From assembly GCA_023078555.1 (NCBI GenBank), contig CM041198.1, positions 2,840,800-2,904,799 of the forward strand: a DNA stretch of 64,000 nt, given 5' to 3'. The notes below the pieces were generated by a model. That model did no database searches, was not told where the DNA came from, and saw only the letters and a program-made list of their open reading frames with translations. Shown here in pieces: positions 1 to 10,400 of the stretch (position 1 is its first letter; each line of letters opens with the position of its first letter). The translations under genes were made by a program, and so were the position numbers. This stretch comes from Ulva prolifera (Eukaryota > Chlorophyta > Ulvophyceae > Ulvales > Ulvaceae).

Positions 1-1153
1 TTCAGGTATGAGTGGGTACTGGGAGTTGCACGGCATTGTCTGCTGTGCTATCCACCTACACTGGTCTGACCACGGTCCTGTTGTCCTTGCAATGCATGCA
101 CTTGCAGACCCCATACGGTCAACAACAAAGATCCAGATTAGTCACAGCAAGTCTGCAGCATGTCCATGCATAACAGCACACCACAGCTATCTCAGCACCA
201 TGCTTCCAGAGTGCCCTCTGCTGCCCTCTCACTAGCTACTACTGTGCACACATCACTGTCCCAGTGCACCATACTAGCTGCGTGGTAGCAGGTGTTGCCT
301 GCCAGTAGAGGCCTCTGCACTGGATGCCTCAAGGGATTCTGTGTGCAGGATGCTATGCTGCAGGTGTGCTTTTGCCCCAGACCGTTCTACGATTGCTGAG
401 GCTTGTGGACAAAGACTGACCACTTCTCTTCTCACTACAGCATGACTCCAGGAGTGTGGGAAGTGCTCTTCACTGTAGCCTGCTGCAGAACTCTCACACC
501 TCAGGCAGCTGGCATTGAAACTACATAGCCACTTTCCCGGCATCTGTACAGATGGCATGACAATGTGAGCACACTCATGGTGTGAGCTGTGAGCCTAGTG
601 TAGTGCAGGGCCAAGGCGGGAGGCAGGCAGCAATGCAGGATGCGGCTCCTCCTCCTCCTCCTCACGAGCCCAGCAAAGCCAAATCGCACCACAGCCACGG
701 CCGGCCCCACCCCAGGCCCTGTGCGAACAACTCCAAGGCACCACAGCCACTCGCACGCAATGATGCTGCCCGCAAGAGAAACCCCCGTCGCACCAGCTTG
801 AACGTGGGCGTCACGCTCCCACGCACACACGCACACGCATGCAGAAACAGCATGACCCACTCTCACCTGCACACCTTCCATCATCGCTGTTGTTTCCTTA
901 CGCACAGTGTTCCTGCGGTGCTACCTGTCCCTCTGCCTTTATCCTTGAACTGCACCCCCCCAACCACACACCAACCGCAGTGTCGTTTCAGGCGGCCGGC
1001 CCTGCTGAGGCTATGCGGCCTGTGGCCACGTGACCATGTATGCATACGTATTTACGTACATACAAAAGGTCGCACGGCCTACGCCGTGGCCTTGGAGGCT
1101 GCGCACAACGGGCCTCAGCTGGGGCCACGGTTCACCCCATGTCACCTAGCTAG

Positions 1154-1180
1154 CCCCCCCCCCCCCCCCCCCCCCCCCCC
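1154..1180. repeat. Homopolymer C27
   Basis: An uninterrupted run of about 27 C on the plus strand, inside the presumed first intron of gene A (G run in its transcript). It belongs to a set of long C/G homopolymers scattered through this locus (also near 19525, 25649, 31359, 32795 and 33225). Confidence 0.9.
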
Positions 1181-1200
1181 TTCCTGCTGCACAGCCTCCC

Positions 1201-1320
1201 TCACAGCCGGCCCCCCACGGCGACCGGGCTACGGCTATGACTGCGCCGCGTCGCCCGGCCCCCCCCGCGGCGACCGGGCTACGGCTATGACTGCGCCGCG
1301 TCGCCCGGCCCCTCCTTCAC
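1201..1320. repeat. 60-bp unit, two tandem copies
   Basis: Two near-identical, adjacent 60-bp units; the core GCGACCGGGCTACGGCTATG recurs at a spacing of exactly 60 bases (1220 and 1280). GC-rich and inside the presumed intron 1 of gene A. It creates a repetitive Pro/Gly/Arg-rich ORF that I regard as non-coding. Confidence 0.9.
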
Positions 1321-2491
1321 CACTCCCCACCCAGAGCCACCAACACAATGCGGCCTGAAGATTAGGTGAACAACTGGCCCGGCCATGACACACTGATACC
1401 AGCCTGCGCCAGGTTGCGAACTCAGTGAAGTTAACCTTTACACTACAGTTAACCTTTATAAACACTGTATACACTAAAGTTAACCTTTACACTCCAATGG
1501 CGGTGTGGTGTGGTGTGGAAGACGTGTGTGGCACAGACCTGTGATATCTGTGCATACAAGATGCAAATTTACATTTTGTTAAGTAAAGTAAATCCAAACT
1601 GTTGTTCCAGATGTATTGGTGATATCTTCTTCTCAATCACCATGGTTGCACACAGGTCAACACCATTTGGGTCAACACCAGTTTGCAAGCTGCCGACCCC
1701 GGAACTAGATTTGTGGAAATGTTCTTGGTGAAACGTTAGAAACCGACACACTGCTGAGAAACCCCCCTTCACACAGGGTATGGATGGAACATGAGCAGCC
1801 GCTGTACGGCAGAGCATGCGCAGCAGCCACAAGCAGGCTCGTGTAGACCCTTACACATGTGGCCGGGGATCCGTGGGACGTCCGGACAACAGCCCCAGGC
1901 ATGGTTTCGCGCCCCTCTCCGAGAGGGAGTCCCCCCCAACACGCAGCCTGCAGTACTGCTACAAGCCTCACGCCCGTGCACAACATTTGTCTTGGAAGCA
2001 CATAATATTTCAACCAGACAGCTTGTGGCCACGAACTGCTCAACTTGAATGCTCATGTACTAGTACAGCTGGTACAGTCGGTATAGCTAGTTTGTATCTT
2101 CATGTGCTCTGTACAGATCTGATGCGTCTTATGTCACATGCTGCCATGGACAGATACAGCAGAGCTTCATCTTTCTGCTCGACAGGCTTGACAGGCCCGC
2201 CCTTGTCACATGAGCTGGCACGTGTACACACGGCTTCAGAGCTTCGAAGCTCTGATCTGCAACGGATGCAGGCAAGGATGGCTGCAGGCATGGCTGATCA
2301 TGATAGCGCTAGCGAGCTCTGCACATGCGCATGCGCAGCTGTGTGCAATGTTGATTCGGTTGAGATTAATTAAGATTAAACAGAACAAAAAAAACAGATT
2401 AGACAGAATTCTGTTGCTGCGTTTATCTGCGCCCCGTTCATTCTTCTGTAACGTTTGTGTGCGATGTTGATGCTGCACTGGTATACCGCAC

Positions 2492-3027
2492 CGTATCAGC
2501 CTTAGCCACGGCTCGCCAGCTCTGTGTGACTGCCCGAACAGCTCCGGGGCGGCCCCGGGCGGCCCAAAGTACACGAAACGCTTGCTATCCAGCTCGTAGT
2601 ACACGTCCTCGAAGTGGCACGCCCGTGTCACCGTCGTCGTCCCGAGGCACTTCATCACCGTCGTGCGTGGCGACGGTGCGATCGCTGCGGAGGTCCCGTG
2701 CCCTGGCAGCTCGACCGCAGCTTGTAGCGGCTGCACTTGCGACTCCGAAAAGTCGTCGGACTCGGGGACCTTTATTCGCCGCTGCAACAGCTGTTCTGGA
2801 GAAGATTGCGTGCCTGCGTCGGCGTTGACTGCTCGTGAGCTGCGAGTTGGCAGCAGCTGCGACTCGACCGGAGGCTGCCACCTGACACCGAGGTCAACGG
2901 GATCAGAATTTGCCCGCGCGCTCACCGACAAGCTCCTTCCCGTTACCATCAGCGCGCCAGAATTGATCATGATCCCCAGTAACGCTATCAGAACAGGTAT
3001 TCGAATGTCTAGAACCTGGCAGGTCAT
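2492..3027 (-). CDS. Gene A, exon 1: putative GT61-like glycosyltransferase (partial)
   Basis: First exon of a glycosyltransferase paralogue; exons 2-7 must lie beyond the left edge of the window. It starts at an ATG at 3027 followed by a hydrophobic stretch (about residues 10-30, IPVLIALLGIMINSGALMV), consistent with a signal anchor of a Golgi/ER type II membrane protein. A long polar stem follows, then the conserved exon-1 block CLGTTTVTRACHFEDVYYEL, a RFVYFGPPG motif and PWLRLIR. The exon ends in phase 2 at a GTGCG donor (intron from 2491 down), exactly where gene B's exon 1 ends. Its exon-1 block is closer to gene B than to genes C-E. It is divergent from gene B, with a 2.5-kb spacer between the two starts. 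The stem is longer than in other copies. Family assignment is by motif recognition, not a search. Confidence 0.72.
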
Positions 3028-4619
3028 GCTTGAGCCTGAGACCTACACTCGCCCACAGCCCAACGATGACGTCAACCGTCACTGCGATGTCGGTCGGATC
3101 GACTGCTGTGTGCTGCGGAACGGCACGCCTGTTGAGTTCCCGATCAACCCTGTTGGATGAGATGTCTTCAAATGTGGAGAAAACGTTGCACGAACGTGGG
3201 CATCACATGTGCAATCGTCAGAGCTTTTGCAGGCGGAGAAAGAAGCCGAGACAGCTGCATGAGTCGACATGCATGCGTCTCGTGCGGCATATGCAAGGCT
3301 AGAATTGAGCACTCGGTAGAGCGGGCGCTGGAGTCGGGTGGGTGCAAGGTGCGCATGCGTCCAGGGGCGGAATCCGAGTTTGGAACGTGTACATATCGCC
3401 TCAGTGCAGGATGCGTAATGCAGATTGCGCCTATCGCGAGCTTGGCCGCGCTCTCCTAAGCTTGCAGGCTCTCCATGCACGGAGCCGCGGCGCGCAGCTT
3501 GGATTCGGCTCAGGGGACTGCGTTACAGACAAGGGAACGTACACGTTCACGTGTCGATAGACATGCAGCACTAGAGGCTCTCTTGAAACATTAACCACGC
3601 ATAATAGTGGTGTCCACATGTACAGCCACTCCGTAGCACTGCTGCAGCGCCACGCATCGTTCCTCCGAACTTCGTCGTTAGGCCGTGTTCAGTGGGGTGC
3701 GCCTGAAGTAGGGCGCATGGGGCGGACGCGGGCGATGTGACCGGTCACATTGCATGCTGTGTTCAGAAGCAATTTGGTGTCGCACCGGAGGACAGCACCA
3801 CGTACTGCAGAACCTGCTCGGGCACAATGAAAGGCACTCGCGATCGTGCATGCTAGATGTGGTATTTCTTGACAAAAATGATGTTCTGAAGTGCTTCGCG
3901 ATGATGTTCCAGTCAGTCAAAGGTATGTGTCCCCGGTCGCAATGTGTCTCGGCAATGTGTACCCCCCTCGGAGGGGGTCACATACCCGACCGGACAAATT
4001 CGCGGGACACATCACGTATCATCAAATCACTTTTAAACGCCAGCGAATCAGGACAAGTTATCGATGCAGTGAGACTTAAATCATGATCATAAGTGTAGTT
4101 CATGCTTCGTTCAGGCCAACTTTTTTGTTTCGCGACGTCACTCCACTGAACACGGCCTTACAGCGGGCGCGTGCACATGCATGTGTTATTGGAACACATA
4201 CATGCGTACCCATGCATCGTTGTGGTCCTGCGGTCATATCTGCCTGAATCTTTTTTTCTCCCGTTCACTCTTTTGTAACCTCTGCCCGACTTCGTCGCTG
4301 TCACGCAGACCAGACCACCGTGATCGCATGCATGTGTTGTCCACGGCAATACACACTGTACATTCTCCAGACGATTGAGCGGGCTCGAACGCCCACAGCT
4401 CGAGAACCTCTTACGAAGCATATGCATGAAGCTGTGAACTTTCCCCTGACACCCCAACTATGCGCGTCCAAACGTTCGGTGGCCATAGGTCATCGTCTCG
4501 GATGACATATGATGATATCATCTGCATCAGGCTCTGCCCGCCTCCGCCCCTGCACACATGGTACCGGTGGGAGCACTCGCATGCATATCCGTCGGCAGCC
4601 ATCGAACGGCATCTGACGT

Positions 4620-4798
4620 TTTACAAAAGAGTGAACGGGAGAAAACAAACACTGAAACCGAATCTCATCCGAATCAACTGCAACATACACTCACACACAC
4701 ACACACGAACACTACAACCGCACTCACAACTCAGTCCGGCAGGATCGCGTCCTCCAGGCCCGCATCATATCGCAACCCTTGCTCCCGAGAGATGACAA
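4620..4798 (-). mobile_element. Short retroposon, family B (179 bp) with 11-bp target duplication
   Basis: Flanked by the direct repeat GCATCTGACGT (4609-4619 and 4799-4809). In the minus-strand sense it ends ...CTCCCGTTCACTCTTTTGTAA, the conserved 3' end of family B. Its 5' part (about 4737-4798) matches the end of the minus-strand ORF at 38864-39112, including the stop, followed by a 3' UTR with a (GT)n stretch. This indicates a 5'-truncated copy of a longer retroelement ending with a short coding tail and a UTR. No poly(A). Confidence 0.8.
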
Positions 4799-5470
4799 GC
4801 ATCTGACGTAGACATGGCGCTCCGACAGTTCACACCTTGATGTAAATCATAACACACCAGGATGCAGAGCATGCATGCGCATGCGAGCTCCCAGTCCGAC
4901 CGGACGACGCAGTAGTATTGCACCCGGGTGGACGTGCGTGTGTGCCGCGTCTGCTGCAGTGTGGCTGTGTGTGTGGAACCTGTTTCGAGAGGGACTCTGA
5001 TGCGTTGTTGTGCCCGAGCCCGGCTACGTTCCAACTTACTCTTCTGTATTACATCTGTGTCACTGTCAGGCAATCTAGACACGCGCGTGGTATGTGGCAG
5101 TTGATTTCGCCTCGATAGTTGCGATGGCAACTTTGCACATTGCTTGTACAGAAGTATACATCGGTTGCAATTGCAACGCGACATAGATCCGGTCACAGAA
5201 GCGATTCTTTGCTTTACTTAAGCTCACAGAGTACCTAGGCAAGCGTTGTGGTCGTCTAGACATCTCAGCTGCTCGAGCATCGGCGAGGCTCAGCTGCAGA
5301 GAGAGCTCTAGATCTCTCCGTCGAATTTGTCGCCTGTCTATCGTCAGGGCTGCTGTGGCCACTCCGGAGGCCCGCATCGACGAGCACTGATCTCAAGGCA
5401 GCCTAACGTGAAGCGTTCACGAATTTCCATCGTGACCTGATTGCTTTAGCGCCACTGCAGCAGGTGCAGC

Positions 5471-5550
5471 TGGTGACTGCGGGACTCAGGATTCGAACCC
5501 GCGCCAGTACCAGTTCGCGCCACGTGCACAGCCAGCTACACCGCAGCCGC
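5471..5550 (-). ncRNA. Degenerate tRNA-like sequence
   Basis: On the minus strand a 7-bp acceptor-like stem (GGCTGCG with CGCAGTC, one G.U pair) brackets a perfect B-box-like GGTTCGAATCC, followed by A and CCA. The spacing between the T-loop motif and the 3' acceptor strand is about four bases too long, and I cannot form good D or anticodon arms. It is better called a tRNA pseudogene or tRNA-derived retroposon head than a functional tRNA. It ends only about 18 bases upstream of gene B's ATG, on the opposite strand. Confidence 0.3.
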
Positions 5551-5567
5551 CAGCACGGCAGCACAGC

Positions 5568-7424
5568 ATGCGCATGCATTGCGAAGCACGACGAACGAGA
5601 GCTCGAGTGAGAACTGCAGCAAGGTTAAACGTATGGTATGCCGCCGCCGTATGGATTCACGCTGCGTACTGGGCGGCGTCGACGTTCTCATCCCCAGCTC
5701 TCGCTCGCGGCTTGCGCGCCGACGACGGCTCGCTGTGGGTGGCACCGTGGGACACCCCATGGGCAGCGCAGGCATATGCGCAGCGCGGCCTCGTCGCCGA
5801 CCGCGACGACGGCGCGGATCCGCAGCTCATCGACGAGCCGGGCACGCGGACGGTGATGAGGTGCCTCGGGACGACGATTGTTACACGGGCGTGCCACTTT
5901 GAGGATGTGTACTACGAACTAGAGAGCAAGCGCTTTGTGTACTTTGGGCCGCCGGGAGCTTCTCCGGAGCTGTTCGGAAGGTCACCTGTGGCGGAGGATG
6001 ACGAGCCGTGGCTGAGGCTGATACGGTGCGACTCATATGATTATTGCCTGCGCGGCGCGAGCTCAAGGTGCCTAGCTGTCCTGAGTCAGGACTCCTGCAT
6101 GACGGTGCCACGCCAGACTTGTATGCTAGTAGTACGTGCTCATCGAATGTAGTCGACTGACTTCAAAGCCGTAATGAACATACTACTAGCTAGCGCAGTC
6201 AAACCAATGAGTTCCATCCTTGCAGTACTCGTGGCATTCATGACCGTCAGCCAGCTGGCTGCCGTGCATGCATAGGCAGCGGCACAGCATGGATACTGCT
6301 CTCATGTGGTGCAACTTGAAGTCGGTTCCGAGTTGCCTGTACATTTGAGGCTACGTGATAGATATATATATATATATATCTATCACGTAGCCTCAAATGT
6401 TATATATATAAATTATTTTTACTTTTCATATGTGATGCCGCACGTCCATGTGGTGCCTGGCATCAAACAAGCAGCCACATGCTGCCTGCCTCCTCGGCTT
6501 TGGCCTGCAGGTAACACACAATGGTTATGGTAACATGTTAACACACAATATTATATCAGCTATATATATATATACATCTATATATATAGATGTATATATA
6601 TACAAGCGACGAGCCCCCCTTCGGGGGGCTCTTGCGCTTTGATGCTCGAAGCTGAAGCACGAAGCTCGATGCTGGCGGAGCGCTGCAGCCAACGTGGCCA
6701 GAGGTGCATCGCAGCTGCGGCGCTCTGCTGCTCGATGCGCGGTGCTCGACGCTCGATGCAAGCGATTTCTGTCGCGGTAAATATAATGCATAAGTGACGA
6801 TTAGAGTATGTTTTGTTTTAGCAGCGCTCGAAGCGGCCGCGTCCGTGGCGGAGCGCCGCTGAAAGGCTCGACAGCCAGTACACGTGGCCCGAAGGGGGGC
6901 CCGAAGGGGGGCCTGTCGGTCCTCGACGCTTGAGAAGAGCGATGCTTCATGCACGCTGAAAACAATGCAAATGCTACACATAAGTGCTGTGACGCCTCGG
7001 CTGGCCCCGAAGCGGTCGCATCCGTGGCGGAGCGCTGCAGCCAGCGTGGCCAGAGGTGCAGCGCTCTGCCGCTCGATGCGTCATGCTCGAAGCTCGATGC
7101 GATTCGCTTCTGATGCATTAGATATGAACTACATAATTTAATTAGAATATGTGACGCCTCGGCTGCCCCAGAAGCGGACGCATCCGTGGCGGAGCGCCGC
7201 TGAAAGCAGCGTGGCCAGAGGTGCAGCGCAACTTCGGCGCCCGATACCGCTGCAGAGGAACGACGCGAACGCGAAGCGACCTGCGTCGCGGGGTTTTTGG
7301 ATGCAGATGCACAGACGCGAAGCCGACGCCGAAGCCCCGACGCGGAGGCGAAGCCGGAATGGAGCAGCCGCCGGACAATCGATAGATAGATAGATAGATA
7401 CAGTGATGCTGAATATAATACTTA

Positions 7425-7471
<47 letters not shown>

Positions 7472-10400
7472 AGCCTCAAATATTTTATATATAAATTATT
7501 TTTACTTTTCATATGTGATGCCGCACGTCCATGTGGTGCCTGGCATCAAACAAGCAGCCACATGCTGCCTGCCTCCTCGGCTTTGGCCTGCAGGTAACAC
7601 ACAATGGTTATGGTAACATGTTAACACACAATATTATATCAGCTATGGTAACACACAATATTATATCAGCTATGTGCTGACGTGGGTAGAGTAAAGTAAA
7701 TCTAAACTTACTGAGCCGTATCCTATTGGACATTGACAACTCGAGTTAACCGATGGGTGTGTTGATTGATGACTGCATGGGTGTGAGGTGCCCCTGTGAA
7801 CACAAACGTTTGTGTCCTGTGTGTCCTGCGGTCCTGTGTGTCCTGCGGTGCTACCTATAGCTACCTGCCTCCCCTGGCGTGGTCCTTGTAGCAGAAACAA
7901 CCATGCATATGGGTGGTGTGCCTGTCAGGTTGCAGTCCTGTCTGGGTGCTGTATATGTACTACTATAGTATAGCAGGACTGCAGAGATCTAGAGCTCCAG
8001 TCCAGCTGGCTGTAGTCAGTCGTGCATGCTGCAGTCCTGCCGCACTGCCATTGGCATGCGGCATGCGCCTGTGAACTTTTCAACTTCTAGGGTACATGGA
8101 ACCGGTTGCGCTTTACGGTTGTGGAAACTCTTTTCTCGATGAGCCAATACATTACATATTCTGCACCTGTGAACCTGTGGGCCTTTGCTAGTTGAATGTC
8201 CCAGTTCCAAGCATCAGCTGAAGCTCTCTGCACTGCCGACTGTCCTGTCACTCTCGGCTGATGCCTGCCCGCTGCACTGCCCTGTCATGGGCTGTGTTAC
8301 AAGGACAAAGCAAGCGAGGCAGGTAGCACCGCAAGCAAGAACCAGGGGAACCGCACACCACGCAGCAAGCAAGCCACACGAAGCTCACACCAAAACACCC
8401 ACGCAACGGCAGCACCCTCGCCGGACACAGCCACACAGCCACACAGCCACACACACGCCCACACCCACACGCCCACTCCCAGCCGAACCCCGTCCACCAG
8501 CCAGGCGCACGAAACCCGGAGGCACAAGCAGCCAAGGCCGCCCAGCAAACAAACAGCGAGACCGCAACAAAAAACCCCCCAACCCGGGGAGGCCCCCGCC
8601 TCCCCCAGCACAACCCCCCAAGCCCAGCCCTCGCACACCAACCCGCCCGCCCGCAAACTCACACCCGTAACCCCCAAAGTCCAGCCCAGCCCGCCCAAAC
8701 TACCCGGCTGTGTCCCAACGGCGGGCCACAAGCAGGCGCACGGGGAAGACACAAGAGAAACGCGGCACACCTAAGCCGCCATCACAACAAAGTGGACGAG
8801 GCTGCGAGCGCGCACGCAGCGGCGACTGCCCACCACGCAGCCCGGGCGGGCGCGCACCGCCACTCAGGCCAGGTGGCCCGTGAGCGGCGTGAGGTCATCG
8901 GACGGTCATGGGCTGTGTGTCATAGCTGCAGAGGCAGACAGGTCAGCATGCTGTATACGTACTGTTGCTGACATGTACACTGTAGCACCCGGTCACAGAC
9001 CTCCAGAGGCAGGCCAGCAACACTGCTCAAGTCAATTGTCATGCTGTCCACTGTGTGCTGGTACTTCCGCGAGTCAGAGGCAGGCCAGCAACACTGCTCA
9101 AGTCAATTGTCATGCTGTCCACTGTGGTGTTACAAGGACAAAGGCAGCAAGTCGGGCAGCACCGCGAAAGGAGCAAGCAGACGAAGCAAACACCAAGACA
9201 CCCACGAACACCTCACCCATCACCGGCGCAACAAGCGACACAGATCCGCAGACCGCCAAGCACACACCCACACACCAGCGCACACACGCACAGACCCACA
9301 CACCCACAAGCCCAAACCCACACACGCGCACGCGCACAAACCCCACGGCTGACACACAACAGCACAACCACCAGCACCACAACGCCCGCCGCCGTACGAC
9401 AGGGCCAAACCCAACACACTGCTGCCTGAGGCCGCCCATCATGGCCGCCCGATTGCCGGGGGCCGCCCCGGCCCCAAGACCCACCCCTGTCCACTGTGTG
9501 CTGGTACTTCCGTGTGTGCATGCCATACTGAGTGCAACGTTACAGCAGAGTGATCAGGCATAAACACCTATGTCCAACTATGAAAATTTTCACAGATTAG
9601 CCTCTATCAGCCTGCATGCATGGCTCAGTGTCAAGCAAAGTCAAGCAAATCTGAATTTACTGAGCCGTATCCAATAGGACACATATGCCACATATGCCAC
9701 ATATGCCACATATGCCACATATGCCACATATGCCGCATATGCCACATATGCCACATATGCCGAAGTGTGGTATATGCTATATCAATCCTGGGCACATGCA
9801 ATGGGCACAGGCAATGGCGCGAAAAACAGCTGGCCATGGAGGATAGGTACCAAGCACATCCACCACCAACATCACCCTCAACCACTGGCACCACGACCGC
9901 TTTCTCCTCCATTTGCGCAGGTCACAAAAATGTTTAATTCAAGCACAGATGCAGGTCTCGAGCACACGTGGATGCGGCACTGGAGAGCTCCACTGGCAGG
10001 CAGCCTCATGCATGTCTCTCATGCGCATGCGTAAACAAATGGCACAGCCTCTAGAGCTACAGATAGCTACAGATAAGCCACACACCCCACCAACGCTTTG
10101 CCCTGCCCACCACTGGGCAGGTACCTGTCCATGTTGTCCCCGTCAATGTGCCTGCGCACATCTGTCCAAAGCAGTGTTGGGTCGCTTTGCAGCATTTCCA
10201 GGACTGCCACCCCCAAAATATATCTGAATATTCGGAATTGTTCTATGTGATCGGGCTCGATGACTCAACACTGGTCCAACGATCAGGGCCTCTCTGCCAG
10301 ACCCTGAGACAGTCGACTTTCTTGCTGTGCCGGTAGTGCCAGCAACCACGCAGACGTATGCATGTACGCGCAGGGGGGTTGCGAGGTGGAAGGGCGAGGA

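Larger units (their letters stand above)
1..2491 (-). other. Intron 1 of gene A (part), repeat-rich
   Basis: Everything left of gene A's exon 1 is read as its first intron, because no exon-2 block is visible on the minus strand; intron 1 of the paralogues runs 0.8-4.3 kb. It holds a 27-base C run (1154-1180), a 60-bp tandem duplication (1201-1320), a degenerate piece of the short retroposon family A near 920-960 (GGTGCTACCTG ... CTTTATCCTTGAAC), and several copies of TTAACCTTTACACT at 1429-1493. I see no other gene. The overlapping ORFs here are low-complexity and unsupported. Confidence 0.5.
3028..5567. other. Divergent spacer between genes A and B
   Basis: Non-coding interval between the two divergent starts, so it should hold both promoters. 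No TATA box or other element can be called with confidence. It contains a plus-sense fragment of retroposon family B near 4250-4278, a full family-B insertion at 4620-4798, a short hairpin near 3962-3977, and a tRNA-like sequence at 5471-5550 ending close to gene B's ATG. I see no additional gene. Confidence 0.5.
6026..10373 (+). other. Gene B intron 1 (4.3 kb), packed with repeats
   Basis: Begins GTGCG after ...CTGATACG and ends CGCAG before GGGGGTTGCG. It contains a 60-bp perfect palindrome (6341-6400), a roughly 200-bp direct repeat (about 6381-6560 and 7467-7672) flanking a GC-rich tandem array, two retroposon family A insertions (8298-8904, 9127-9486), a 9-bp minisatellite (about 9679-9763) and a hAT-like MITE (10172-10273). 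No host exon is visible inside it. Confidence 0.7.

Noticed and set aside
1-2490. Several overlapping 60-260 codon ORFs on both strands
   Set aside because: Low-complexity (Pro/His/Cys-rich) frames through homopolymers and tandem repeats. They lie in the presumed first intron of gene A and show no family motif.
5471-5550. Functional tRNA gene
   Set aside because: Acceptor stem, B box and CCA look right, but spacing is too long and D/anticodon arms do not form; kept only as a tRNA-like relic.
9681-9763. CRISPR-like array
   Set aside because: Units are 9 bp with no spacers; eukaryotic minisatellite.
9620-9937. ORF with His-Ile-Cys repeats resembling a metal-binding protein
   Set aside because: The repeat is a 9-bp minisatellite; open frames on both strands follow from the period being a multiple of three.
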